Shown piece after piece: positions 1 through 8,006 of a stretch of DNA of 64,000 bases; within the stretch, counting starts at the first letter, position 1; each line of letters opens with the position of its first letter. The stretch spans positions 248,001 through 312,000 of the forward strand of contig NZ_JARGET010000003.1 of assembly GCF_029210485.1 (NCBI RefSeq). The letters are read 5' to 3'. Source of the stretch: Hoeflea sp. YIM 152468. Its GTDB lineage: Bacteria; Pseudomonadota; Alphaproteobacteria; Rhizobiales; Rhizobiaceae. The notes under the pieces were generated by a model that saw only the letters and a program-made list of their open reading frames with translations, searched no databases and was not told the DNA's origin. The translations under genes and the position numbers were made by a program.

Positions 1-180
1 CATGATGATCGTGACCGAATGGGGGTCCAGCGTGAGTTTGTCGATATTGACGAGAGGCTTGCCGGCGGCCTCAAGCGCCAGTTGTTCCACTCTGAGCGCT
101 CCTGGCAGGATACGGTCTCGCGGAGTCCGCGGACCGGCATCGCCAAGCTTTTTCGGAATCAAGGGAGCAACGTCAGGCAT
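1..180 (-). CDS. Tungstate-type ABC transporter, ATP-binding subunit (TupC-like), N-terminal part only
   Basis: This reading frame runs off the left edge of the window, so only about 60 N-terminal residues are visible. The visible end reads like the start of an ABC ATPase: a short leader, then LRVEQLALEAAGKPLVNIDK and LTLDPHSVTIIM, the first strands before a Walker A loop. The Walker A itself lies outside the window. Its start codon overlaps the end of the TupB permease gene by 8 bp, which implies translational coupling and identifies it as that transporter's ATPase. No binding-protein gene (TupA) is visible; it may lie further left. The assignment rests mainly on the neighbour. Confidence 0.6.
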   Translation of the reverse strand, partial: MPDVAPLIPKKLGDAGPRTPRDRILPGALRVEQLALEAAGKPLVNIDKLTLDPHSVTIIM

Positions 181-880
181 AGGCGTGCCTTTCCGCAATC
201 GCCCGCAGAGCGCCTGCGGCCAGATTGACCGAGATCGCGAGGCACATCAGGATGATGCCGAGTGCCAGCGCCATTCCGAGGTCGCCCTTGGAGGTTTCCA
301 GCGCAATCGCCGTGGTCATCACCCGGGTCAGATGATCGATATTGCCGCCAACAATGATCACCGCGCCAACCTCGGCCACGGCCCGGCCGAACCCTGCCAG
401 CGCCACCGTAAGAAGCCCGTAACGACCATCGACAATCAACGCCAGCATGGCGGAGCTACGCGAGACCCCGAGCGAGCGGAACTGCTCGTCATATTCTGCC
501 TGCAATGCTTCGAGAACCTGGCGTGACAGCGCCGCGACAATGGGGGCGATCAACAAGGTCTGGGCAATGATCATCGCCGTCGGGCTGTAGAGCAGGCCAA
601 GCCAACCCATCGGGCCGGCGCGCGACAGCGCCAGATAGACCAGCAATCCGATCACCACCGGAGGGAACCCCATCATCGAGTTGACCAGAGCAATGACGAT
701 CCCGCGCCCGAAGAACTTTCTGACCACCAGAAGTGCTCCGATCGGAAACCCGATAAGGCACGAAAGCAGAAGCGCCGTCAGGCTGACGCGCATGGATAGG
801 CCTACGATTTCAAACAGGTCCGCATCGCCCGAAGCGATCAACCTGAATGCCAGCCCGAATGCGCCTGCAAAGTCCTGCAT
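173..880 (-). CDS. tupB: Tungstate/molybdate ABC transporter permease, TupB type
   Basis: A 235-residue inner-membrane permease with five to six hydrophobic segments and the binding-protein-dependent transport fold. Features typical of the TupB subgroup are GFPPVVIGLLVYLALSRAGP in the first third and the cytoplasmic EAA-type loop RSLGVSRSSAMLALIVDGRY, followed by GFGRAVAEVGAVIIVGGNI, which contacts the ATPase. TupB permeases take up tungstate (some related transporters also carry molybdate) for pterin enzymes. It starts 3 bp after the Mrp gene and overlaps the ATPase gene, so the three appear cotranscribed. The formate dehydrogenase cluster next door offers an obvious consumer of the metal; that link is inference. 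Confidence 0.85.
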   Translation of the reverse strand: MQDFAGAFGLAFRLIASGDADLFEIVGLSMRVSLTALLLSCLIGFPIGALLVVRKFFGRGIVIALVNSMMGFPPVVIGLLVYLALSRAGPMGWLGLLYSPTAMIIAQTLLIAPIVAALSRQVLEALQAEYDEQFRSLGVSRSSAMLALIVDGRYGLLTVALAGFGRAVAEVGAVIIVGGNIDHLTRVMTTAIALETSKGDLGMALALGIILMCLAISVNLAAGALRAIAERHAYA

Positions 881-883
881 GGC

Positions 884-2047
884 CTATCCCTGGCCTCCTG
901 CCATCATCCGTTCCTCGGCCAGTCTCGCCCAGAGGCGGCCGGCAATGTCGCGGTAGATCAAGGATTGCACGCCGTCAGGGTCCGAAGCCACAACAGGGGT
1001 TCCGCTGTCGGAGAGTTGCCGGATGGCCATGACCAGCGGCACTTCGCCCAGAAACGGCACGCCAATGCGTTCCGCTTCGGCGCGGGCCCCGCCATGGCCG
1101 AAGATGTCCTGCTTGTCACCGCAATCGGGGCAAAGGAAATAGCTCATGTTCTCAATGATACCGAGAATCGGCACGTCGACCTTGCGAAACATTTTCAAGC
1201 CCTTGCGGGCATCGATCAACGCCAGATCCTGTGGTGTGGAGACGATGACGGCACCGGCCAGCGGCACAGTCTGCGCCATGGTCAATTGCGCGTCGCCGGT
1301 GCCTGGCGGCATGTCGACGATCAGCACATCGAGGTCGCCCCAGGCGACTTCACGCAGCATCTGCGTGAGCGCCTGCATCACCATTGGCCCACGCCATGCC
1401 GTTGCAGCATCCTCATCGACAATGAATCCCATCGACATCACCTTGAGGCCGTAGCCTGTCAACGGGATCAGGATGCGGTCTGCATCACTTTGTGTCCGGC
1501 CAGACAAGCCAAGCAGACGCGGCATTGAGGGACCGTAAATATCGGCGTCAAGAATCCCCACCTTCAGGCCGGTGGCCTGCAGGGCGAGAGCGATATTGAC
1601 CGATGTGGTGGATTTGCCGACCCCGCCTTTGCCCGAGGCGACCGCGATGATGGCCCCGATCCCCGGCACTGGCGCCTTGGTTGAGGGTGCGGGCGATGGC
1701 GGTGTGACGCGCCGCTGCATGGGAGGCGGCAGCGCGTCGGCTTGAGCGGAGGATGGCGCAGCCCGTATTGGCGCAGCCGCGGGCGATGCGGCCTGCCCGC
1801 CCCGGTCCGATGTCAACAGCACCAGCGCCTTGTCGACACCGGCGACAGCCAAAGCGGCCTTTTCAGCGGCGGCCCGCAACGGCTCGAGCTGAGCCGCAAT
1901 CTGGGCCGGCACAGTGATCGAGAAGCTGACGTCAGCATTCCTGACGACAATATCCGAGACCAACCCAAGATCGACGATGTTGCCGGCCAGGTCTGGCCCC
2001 TTGACCCGTTTGAGCTGCTCGAGAATTTGATCGACGATGATTGTCAC
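884..2047 (-). CDS. apbC: Mrp/ApbC/Nbp35-family P-loop ATPase, Fe-S cluster carrier
   Basis: A 387-residue cytosolic protein. Residues 1-80 form a MIP18/DUF59-like domain (KGPDLAGNIVDLGLVSDIVV), followed by an Ala/Pro-rich linker to about residue 130 and then the ATPase domain. The deviant Walker A is ASGKGGVGKSTTSVNIALAL, the Walker B region is DVLIVDMPPGTGDAQLT, and the cluster-binding CxxC is YFLCPDCGDKQDIFGHGG. Family members bind and transfer [4Fe-4S] clusters. Position between tupB and the FDH-associated genes suggests it serves the many Fe-S proteins encoded here. It is transcribed with tupB, divergently from the DUF3144 gene. Confidence 0.92.
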   Translation of the reverse strand: MTIIVDQILEQLKRVKGPDLAGNIVDLGLVSDIVVRNADVSFSITVPAQIAAQLEPLRAAAEKAALAVAGVDKALVLLTSDRGGQAASPAAAPIRAAPSSAQADALPPPMQRRVTPPSPAPSTKAPVPGIGAIIAVASGKGGVGKSTTSVNIALALQATGLKVGILDADIYGPSMPRLLGLSGRTQSDADRILIPLTGYGLKVMSMGFIVDEDAATAWRGPMVMQALTQMLREVAWGDLDVLIVDMPPGTGDAQLTMAQTVPLAGAVIVSTPQDLALIDARKGLKMFRKVDVPILGIIENMSYFLCPDCGDKQDIFGHGGARAEAERIGVPFLGEVPLVMAIRQLSDSGTPVVASDPDGVQSLIYRDIAGRLWARLAEERMMAGGQG

Positions 2048-2148
2048 AGCCTACCCCATGGTCGATAGTGCATCGAAGCTGTCGCAGCTTCAGTCCCGGC
2101 TCCGGTGATGACGCTTCGACAGCGATCGAGCGACGAGGAGACCCCGGA

Positions 2149-2427
2149 ATGGACGAGACCAGGACCCGCAAGCCAGCAACCGGCGAAAGCTCCGAGACGG
2201 AAAAATTCGTCCGGCTTGCCGACCGGTTCATCCGCGTCGCCAACACGGCCAACAGCAAGATACCCGCAACCGATATCCATATGGCCTTCCTCTATGGCGC
2301 GGCGCGTTACAATGCGTTTGTCGCCAAGAATGTGATCGACGTGGCCGACCACGAGAGCTTCGTCAATGACATGATTGCCGCCTATAGCGAGATGTTGCGC
2401 AACCACCTGGCCGACCCAAACGTCTGA
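2149..2427 (+). CDS. DUF3144 family protein
   Basis: A 92-residue soluble protein of unknown function. The core RFIRVANTANSKIPATDIHM followed by AFLYGAARYNAFVA matches the DUF3144 pattern (a conserved hydrophobic-AN motif, then a helix with AARxNAF). I chose the ATG at 2149 because a GAGGAG ribosome-binding site ends 8 bases upstream; an upstream in-frame start at 2041 would overlap the divergent Mrp gene. It converges on the DUF3306 gene with an 8 bp gap. Confidence 0.75.
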   Translation: MDETRTRKPATGESSETEKFVRLADRFIRVANTANSKIPATDIHMAFLYGAARYNAFVAKNVIDVADHESFVNDMIAAYSEMLRNHLADPNV

Positions 2428-2435
2428 CAATTGCA

Positions 2436-3119
2436 TCACCCGTTCATTCGTTGCCGGATCGAGACGCGCTTTTGCTGCGGCGGCTCCGCATCCGGGGATT
2501 CATCGGCTTTCGGTTCCTGAGCGACGGGGTCCGTCTCGTTCTGCATTGCAGTGACTGTATCGTCGGAACAGTCGGCATCGGCACCGGGCTCTTCGTCGAT
2601 GGGCGCCGCCGTCTCTGTCGCATCCCCGGTGTCATCTTCCGGCATGTCGGCTGACGCAACTTCCGCAAGCGGCTCATCGCGTGTCAGTCGTCCCGTTGTC
2701 TGCTGCAGGATCTTCTCGCTCTCGGTCAGAAAGCCGCGGGCCACGTCCCATGTCGATTTGTAGACCTTGTGCAGCGGGTTGTTGTAGTCCTCGTCATAGT
2801 CGTTGAGGCCGTCCAGATTGGCGAGCACCGGACTGGAATTGAAGAATTTCCGCAGTGCCTTCTTGCGCAAGAGGTCGGGCACGCCGCGCTTGAGAAAAAT
2901 GGAGAAATCAAAACCGTACTCGACCTCGTCCAGCTCGACCGCTTCGGCCGCGAGCCGGTTGGCCTCCGCTTCGGCGCGCTCGGCTTCGTGCTGCTCTTGG
3001 TCAAGTGCATCCGGCTCGACGACGGAGGCGTCATCATCGGGATCGTCATCGGGATTTGACTGTTGAGCCTGCTTGCGCCTTGACCAGCGTGCCAGGAATC
3101 CGTCTTTGTCTTCACCCAT
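2436..3119 (-). CDS. DUF3306 domain protein, formate dehydrogenase-associated
   Basis: A 227-residue acidic protein. The N-terminus MGEDKDGFLARWSRRK is the hallmark of DUF3306, followed by a charged stretch rich in Glu/Ala, a conserved block FDFSIFLKRGVPDLLRKKAL then LRKFFNSSPVLANLDGLNDY, and a low-complexity acidic tail. No membrane segments or catalytic motifs are visible. DUF3305 and DUF3306 genes are usually paired near formate dehydrogenases, as here, where this gene overlaps the DUF3305 gene by 8 bp. The role is unknown; a maturation function is often assumed. The start at 3119 is preferred because it begins exactly at the conserved N-terminus. Confidence 0.85.
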   Translation of the reverse strand: MGEDKDGFLARWSRRKQAQQSNPDDDPDDDASVVEPDALDQEQHEAERAEAEANRLAAEAVELDEVEYGFDFSIFLKRGVPDLLRKKALRKFFNSSPVLANLDGLNDYDEDYNNPLHKVYKSTWDVARGFLTESEKILQQTTGRLTRDEPLAEVASADMPEDDTGDATETAAPIDEEPGADADCSDDTVTAMQNETDPVAQEPKADESPDAEPPQQKRVSIRQRMNG

Positions 3120-3636
3120 CCAAGCCCCCTCCGTCTGAACGTTTGCGGCCCAGGAAAATCGGCTGCTTGCCAAATTTCTGTTCTTCAGGATCGAGCTTGT
3201 CGCGCCGCCGTTTCAAAAACGGTGTCTCGACGTGGTAGGCGTCAAGGAATTCGAGAATTGCCTCGGAAATTTCGGGCGGCATCGGCAGGCGTTCGATGAT
3301 GTCTTCGCTGCCGACTTCGTAGTCCTGCGCGGCGTGCGGCGAGGCGGTGACGCTCTGGATGTACCAGTCGAGCGGATGCCTGTTTTCGCTGTCGCGCCTG
3401 AGCACCACATAAAGCGCCGGGTTGCCGCTATCAAAATTTTCGACATAGGCCTCGGTATCGGCCGCGTAACAGGTGAGATCGACCCGCCCCATATAGTAGC
3501 GGGTCATGCGGTCATCACTGACCAAGACATCGCCCGGATTAAGGTCCGCCGGGGCCAACATCACGCCGACCGGCATCCAGTAATCCTTGGCCCAACGCGA
3601 AATAGACTGCCGCTTTTCGGCAATCACTCCCAGCAT
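3112..3636 (-). CDS. DUF3305 domain protein, formate dehydrogenase-associated
   Basis: A 174-residue soluble protein. The DUF3305 signature begins near residue 15 with DYWMPVGVMLAPADLNPGD and continues through VDLTCYAADTEAYVENFDSG and PALYVVLRR; a C-terminal basic tail follows. I chose ATG 3636, which has GGGAG about ten bases upstream; longer in-frame extensions to 3975 would run into the divergent ferredoxin gene. It is first in a two-gene unit with DUF3306 and is divergent from the poly-ferredoxin gene, across a 114 bp promoter region. The biochemical role is unknown. Confidence 0.82.
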   Translation of the reverse strand: MLGVIAEKRQSISRWAKDYWMPVGVMLAPADLNPGDVLVSDDRMTRYYMGRVDLTCYAADTEAYVENFDSGNPALYVVLRRDSENRHPLDWYIQSVTASPHAAQDYEVGSEDIIERLPMPPEISEAILEFLDAYHVETPFLKRRRDKLDPEEQKFGKQPIFLGRKRSDGGGLDG

Positions 3637-3750
3637 AATTGTCAGCTCCCGCGACACGCCGGCCAGTCCCTCCACGGTCTTGAGGCAATCACGGTTGTCT
3701 CTTCCCGTTGAAAGTATAAGGTGTTTGCAGGCGACAACAAGGGTGCTGCA

Positions 3751-5781
3751 ATGGTTTCCGACACAACCAGACTCTTTGTGTGCAACTGTGAACATTCCAT
3801 GGATGTGAATGCATCCGATCTGAGCGCCGGCTATGCGCAAGTCTCGGGTCATCATCATCTGTGCCGCAGTGAAATGAAGGTGATTGAAGCCGCCCTGGCC
3901 ACAGAAGGCGGGATTTGCATCGCCTGCACCCAGGAACGCCCGCTGTTCGAAGAGATTGCCGCCGAAGCCGGGCATGAAGCCCTGTCTTTTGTCAACATTC
4001 GCGAGATGGCCGGCTGGACTGCAGACAAGGCTCCGACAGCGCCGAAAATGTCAGCGCTTCTGGCCGCGGCAAACCTGACAGCCACACCTGCGCGGCTGCG
4101 CTCAATTGAAAGTGACGGGCTTTGCCTGGTGATCGGAAACGGGCAGCCGGCATTCGATGCTGCGCAGCGTCTCAACCGGAGCTTGTCGGTGACCCTGCTG
4201 CTGACCGGAACTGACGATCTGATCTTGCCATCTGAATTCGAGTTTCCTGTCTTTGGCGGCCGTGTGGTTGCGGCTGGAGGATCGCTGGGCGAATTCGAGC
4301 TTGTCGTCGATGGATATGCGGCCCTGCTCCCCTCGTCTCGGGCGAGGCCGGATTTCTCGATGCCGCGTGACGGGGCGAAAACCACCTGCAGCGTGGTCTT
4401 CGACATGTCCGGCAACACGCCGCTGTTCACAAGAGATCATGGCCGCGATGGCTACTTCCGGGTTGATCCAGGAAATCCCGTGGCGGTGCTGGAAGCAATC
4501 CTTGACGCTTCGGATTATGCCGGCAGCTTCGAAAAGCCGCTCTACGTCACCTATGACGCCTCGATCTGCGCCCATGAGCGGTCGAAGAAGACCGGTTGCA
4601 GCAAATGTATCGACCAGTGCCCGGCCGGCGCGATCACCGGTTCAGGCGACGTGATTGTCGTTGATCCGGGCATTTGCGGCGGTTGCGGCAACTGCGCCGC
4701 CCATTGCCCGACCGGCGCTGTCGCCTATGCCTATCCGACGCGGAGCGATCAGATCCTACGAATTCAGACGCTGGCTCGCACCTTCCTTGCCGCTGGCGGA
4801 AAGACGCCGGTTCTGCTGTTGCATGACGCCAGTCATGGTACGCCGCTGATCGGGGCCATGGCGCGCTTCGGCCGCGGTCTGCCCGCCCGTGTCATCCCGC
4901 TGGAAATGCATGCAACAAGTGGCGTCGGCCACGACCTGATGAGTGCTGCGCTGGCCGCCGGATTTTGCCATGTCGTGGTGCTGACCGACCCGCAAAAGGC
5001 TGAGGAGTTCGGTGCGGTTGCCGAGGAAAGCCTGCTTATAGAAACCCTGCTTGCCGGATTCGGTCACAAGACCGGGCGAATCGTGACCCTGCTTGAATCC
5101 GATCCGGACAATGTCGAAACCGCCCTCTACGCCCTGCCGGAGCTGCCGGAGATTTCACGCGCTGCGCCTGTTCCGTTGGGCGGGAAACGTGAACTGGCGC
5201 GGGCGGCGCTTGGCGCACTGGCTGATGCCGGCAAACCGGTTTCAAACATTGTGCCGCTGCCCCAGAGCGCGCCTTATGGAACCGTTCTGGTCGATACCGA
5301 GGCTTGTACACTGTGCATGGCTTGCGTTTCCTCCTGTCCCGCCGATGCGCTGCGCGATACGCCGGACACGCCGCAATTGCGCTTTGTCGAATTGTCCTGC
5401 GTGCAATGCGGAATCTGCGAGGCCACCTGCCCCGAAACAGCGATTTCGCTCGAGCCCCGCTACAATCTCGCCCCTGCTGCGATGCAACCCGTGACTTTGC
5501 ACGAGGATGAACCCGCCTGCTGCACCTCCTGCGGCAAGGCCTTTGCTGCAGGTGGGATGCTGCGCGCAGTGGAACGGCGGCTTGAGGGCAACTGGATGTT
5601 CGGGACCGAGGAGCGCCGGGCCCTCATCCACATGTGCGAGAGCTGCCGGCTCGAGGCCCTGTCGCGTGATGGCGCAGATCCATTCGCCATTGCCCACAAG
5701 CGGCGCACCCGCACCACGGAAGACTATCTGGAGGCCGGACGTCAGGGTTTGACGGTCGATGACTTTCTCAATGAGAAATAG
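3751..5781 (+). CDS. Large 4Fe-4S poly-ferredoxin protein of the FDH cluster
   Basis: A 676-residue iron-sulfur protein. The N-terminus has Cys-rich elements FVCNCEHSMDV, HLCRSE and CIACTQE. A first di-cluster ferredoxin domain sits at about residues 265-325 (CSKCIDQCPAGAI and CGGCGNCAAHCPTGAV). A second sits at about residues 515-570 (CTLCMACVSSCPADAL and CVQCGICEATCPETAI). The C-terminus adds CCTSCGKAF and HMCESC. That is enough cysteine for four or more [4Fe-4S] clusters. No signal peptide or membrane segment is visible, so it is probably cytosolic. Homologues recur beside alphaproteobacterial formate dehydrogenases; the redox partner is unknown. ATG 3751 is preferred over GTG 3721 because AAGGGTG precedes it. 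Confidence 0.85.
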   Translation: MVSDTTRLFVCNCEHSMDVNASDLSAGYAQVSGHHHLCRSEMKVIEAALATEGGICIACTQERPLFEEIAAEAGHEALSFVNIREMAGWTADKAPTAPKMSALLAAANLTATPARLRSIESDGLCLVIGNGQPAFDAAQRLNRSLSVTLLLTGTDDLILPSEFEFPVFGGRVVAAGGSLGEFELVVDGYAALLPSSRARPDFSMPRDGAKTTCSVVFDMSGNTPLFTRDHGRDGYFRVDPGNPVAVLEAILDASDYAGSFEKPLYVTYDASICAHERSKKTGCSKCIDQCPAGAITGSGDVIVVDPGICGGCGNCAAHCPTGAVAYAYPTRSDQILRIQTLARTFLAAGGKTPVLLLHDASHGTPLIGAMARFGRGLPARVIPLEMHATSGVGHDLMSAALAAGFCHVVVLTDPQKAEEFGAVAEESLLIETLLAGFGHKTGRIVTLLESDPDNVETALYALPELPEISRAAPVPLGGKRELARAALGALADAGKPVSNIVPLPQSAPYGTVLVDTEACTLCMACVSSCPADALRDTPDTPQLRFVELSCVQCGICEATCPETAISLEPRYNLAPAAMQPVTLHEDEPACCTSCGKAFAAGGMLRAVERRLEGNWMFGTEERRALIHMCESCRLEALSRDGADPFAIAHKRRTRTTEDYLEAGRQGLTVDDFLNEK

Positions 5782-5877
5782 TCCTCAGCGTGAAAACCTG
5801 ACCTGAACAGCCGTCGGCGTAACGCGTTGCCGCGATGCTCTTGAGCCAAGCTTGCAGGGCACGGCTGCCTTCAAGGC

Positions 5878-6897
5878 TTATTGCACCACCGGGTTGAGCG
5901 GCAGGTTGATGAGCAGATTTTGCGGTTTCATGCGAATGCGGTCATGGGCGTCCACGGCCATACCGAGGAAGGCAGGTTTCCGGCGCATTCTCTCCACGAT
6001 CCGGTCCTGGTCGAGAAATTCCATCCGGAACAGCGCGACAATGCTGCCCTGGCCTTTTTCCGGCAGAAACTCGCCTTCATAGAGTGCGTTCATAATGCGG
6101 GTCGCTTCGGCATCAAGCCCGATGTGCCATGACCAGCGTTCATCCTTGACCGACTGCAGCGGCTGCACCCGGACGCGAAGATCAAGAAAATGCTTGATCC
6201 AGCGCTCTATCAACCGCGCGAAGGCATCCTGGCCCGGCTCGGCGAAGCGGAAGTCCAGCGCCAGGTCGAAATGATCGGCGCGCGGCCAGTACTCCTCAGC
6301 CCCTTCCGCATTGAGAATGTCGAGCGCCACTTCCGTGCGCCCAGGATCGGTCAAGGCCAGGAGAGCGGCTTGCTGGGCGCGGGTTTCGACAACTTCGGCA
6401 TCCGCGAACATCATCCGCTCGTTCGACGTTGTCGCGGTCTGATCCCGGAAAAACAACTCCGAGGCCCGGGCCACCGTCGCATCTGTTTCGCCCATCAGCA
6501 TGTTGCCCATGATCAGGTGCACCATCTGACCAATAAAGACCGGCGGAATCAGCGGCGCGCCCGGGGCGAACATGGAGGCATAGGCAGCTTCGATCGAGCC
6601 CTTGGCCACCAGATGATCGCGAAATCGCAGCACCAGGGCATAATTTGCCGCCGCATCGGGGTCGGCGATCGCAGCAAGTTCGTCCTCGCCGACCGGCGCG
6701 AAGGGGGCCTCCATCAGCCGCTCGAACAGCACATGTTCGACGCTACAGCTTTCCTCGACGGGATGGATTTCAGGGCGAGTGTAGTAAGCGCGCAGAAAAT
6801 CCTCGCTCACGGCAAGCCAGCCATTCTCCAGCCTGTGGGTGAGATGCTGGCCGGCGGATTTCCAGATCACGTCTTGCACCCTGTCTGTTTCCCGCAT
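5878..6897 (-). CDS. DUF6352 family protein, FDH-associated
   Basis: A 339-residue soluble protein without recognisable catalytic motifs. It opens with a block WLAVSEDFLRAYYTRPEI and contains NERMMFADAEVV and VRVQPLQSVKDERWSWHIGL. I recognise it as the DUF6352 family that accompanies lipoate-ligase-like DUF4444 and DUF6494 proteins in FDH clusters. Its start codon overlaps the stop codon of the DUF4444 gene (TAATG), so it is the distal gene of the FDH operon. It converges on the poly-ferredoxin gene. The function is unknown. Confidence 0.72.
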   Translation of the reverse strand: MRETDRVQDVIWKSAGQHLTHRLENGWLAVSEDFLRAYYTRPEIHPVEESCSVEHVLFERLMEAPFAPVGEDELAAIADPDAAANYALVLRFRDHLVAKGSIEAAYASMFAPGAPLIPPVFIGQMVHLIMGNMLMGETDATVARASELFFRDQTATTSNERMMFADAEVVETRAQQAALLALTDPGRTEVALDILNAEGAEEYWPRADHFDLALDFRFAEPGQDAFARLIERWIKHFLDLRVRVQPLQSVKDERWSWHIGLDAEATRIMNALYEGEFLPEKGQGSIVALFRMEFLDQDRIVERMRRKPAFLGMAVDAHDRIRMKPQNLLINLPLNPVVQ

Positions 6898-7631
6898 TAG
6901 TCGACCATCCCCAGCCCCTGAGCCAGCGACACACCGCTGACGCCTGCGGCGCCATCCAGCAGCAAGCCGCCGTCTTCATCTATGCCGATCATGCGGCCAT
7001 CATGTTTCACCGGACCGATTTGCACCGAGACACTATCGGCCGGTTGCATGCGCCCGAGGAAGTCGGCATGAGCGGCGCCGAATCCCTCATGTTCCCAGGC
7101 ATCTATCCAGGACAGGAAATGCCGTGCCACGGCCTCGAGAACCTGGGTCCGGTCGAGATCGCCACAGCCTTCCTCAAACAGCGCGGTGGTCTTGCTGGCG
7201 AGCCCCGGCGCGTCGAAAATCTCTGCCGGCAGACTCATCGCCACGGAAAACCCCAGCACGATGAACCCGGGTGTGTCAGTCAATCCGGTCTCTTCAGGCT
7301 GGCGCAGAAACACCTCGCCGACTTCGCCGCCATTGACAAGCAGCGTCGTTGGCCAGCGGTACATCAGCGCAAGATTTGGCGGCCCGATCGCGCCCAGCGC
7401 GTCGCCGATGGCCACCATCAGCAATGGCGCCATCTGCAACGCCTTGGCGAGGGAACACTCCGGTTCAAGAATGATAGCCGCGCGCGCGTGGGTTTCGGCC
7501 ATGGACCAGCATAGATCACCTGCACTGAAGCTGCCCTGGCGAGCCCCCTTCAGCGCCACGCGCAACGGGTCCTCGTGAGCCGGCACGGCATGCCCCATCA
7601 GCAATGGCGGAAATTCGGGCTCGGGCAGCAT
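6897..7631 (-). CDS. Biotin/lipoate protein ligase family protein (DUF4444 type)
   Basis: A 244-residue protein related to biotin/lipoate A/B ligases. The ligase-like core includes SAGDLCWSMAETHARAAIIL and PPNLALMYRWPTTLLVNGGE with GEVFLRQ; the C-terminal DUF4444-like segment contains VSVQIGPVKHDGRMIGIDED and GGLLLDGAAGVSGV. The family fold attaches acyl cofactors, but the position inside an FDH operon and the lack of a nearby lipoyl-domain protein leave the substrate unknown. It is coupled by TAATG to the DUF6352 gene and starts 8 bp after DUF6494. Confidence 0.75.
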   Translation of the reverse strand: MLPEPEFPPLLMGHAVPAHEDPLRVALKGARQGSFSAGDLCWSMAETHARAAIILEPECSLAKALQMAPLLMVAIGDALGAIGPPNLALMYRWPTTLLVNGGEVGEVFLRQPEETGLTDTPGFIVLGFSVAMSLPAEIFDAPGLASKTTALFEEGCGDLDRTQVLEAVARHFLSWIDAWEHEGFGAAHADFLGRMQPADSVSVQIGPVKHDGRMIGIDEDGGLLLDGAAGVSGVSLAQGLGMVD

Positions 7632-7639
7632 GCTGGCGG

Positions 7640-7831
7640 TCAGGGCAGCTCGACTTCGCCGGTGACAACATGCTCCAGACCGGTGCCCTCGGCTGTCAGC
7701 ACGACTTTGAGTTTCAAGGGTCCCGCTCCGGCGGCACCGGAACGCACCAGTGCTTCGATCTGCTGTTGTGAGGTCACGCCGACTTGCTTGAGGAATTTCC
7801 GCATCGACAGATTAAAGGTTTCGTCGCTCAT
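7640..7831 (-). CDS. DUF6494 family small protein
   Basis: A 63-residue soluble protein that begins MSDETFNLSMRKFLKQVGVT, continues SQQQIEALVRSG, and ends in LKLKVVLTAEGTGLEHVV. This pattern matches the DUF6494 family, which is found with formate dehydrogenase operons. The N-terminal half looks like a helical module, the C-terminal half like a beta-rich tail. It lies between the 42-residue membrane peptide and the ligase-like gene with short spacings, consistent with one operon. The function is unknown. Confidence 0.75.
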   Translation of the reverse strand: MSDETFNLSMRKFLKQVGVTSQQQIEALVRSGAAGAGPLKLKVVLTAEGTGLEHVVTGEVELP

Positions 7832-7858
7832 GGTGTCACTTTCATTTTCAGACCCGAA

Positions 7859-7987
7859 TCAATCCAGGCGCACATTCTCGGTGGAAAAGGCCTTGTCCGA
7901 CGGCATATCCCACAAGGGTTTGAGACCAAAACGGGCACCGGCCACGACCAGCACAAGAACCGCGATGCTGAGGAGAAATGCTTTCAT
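7859..7987 (-). CDS. Small single-pass membrane protein of the FDH operon, 42 aa
   Basis: A 42-residue peptide with an N-terminal hydrophobic helix (KAFLLSIAVLVLVVAGARFG) and a short polar tail ending in ENVRLD. The start at 7987 has a strong purine-rich site (GGAAGGAA) a few bases upstream, which favours real translation over chance. It sits 19 bp after the gamma subunit gene and before DUF6494, so it may be a small accessory subunit or assembly factor of the membrane-bound FDH. I do not recognise a named family. Confidence 0.6.
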   Translation of the reverse strand: MKAFLLSIAVLVLVVAGARFGLKPLWDMPSDKAFSTENVRLD

Positions 7988-8006
7988 AGACCGTTCCTTC
8001 CCATCA

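Noticed and set aside
2-526. Long rightward frame over the tupB gene
   Set aside because: It is antisense to a clear permease and ATPase and has no ribosome-binding site or recognisable domain.
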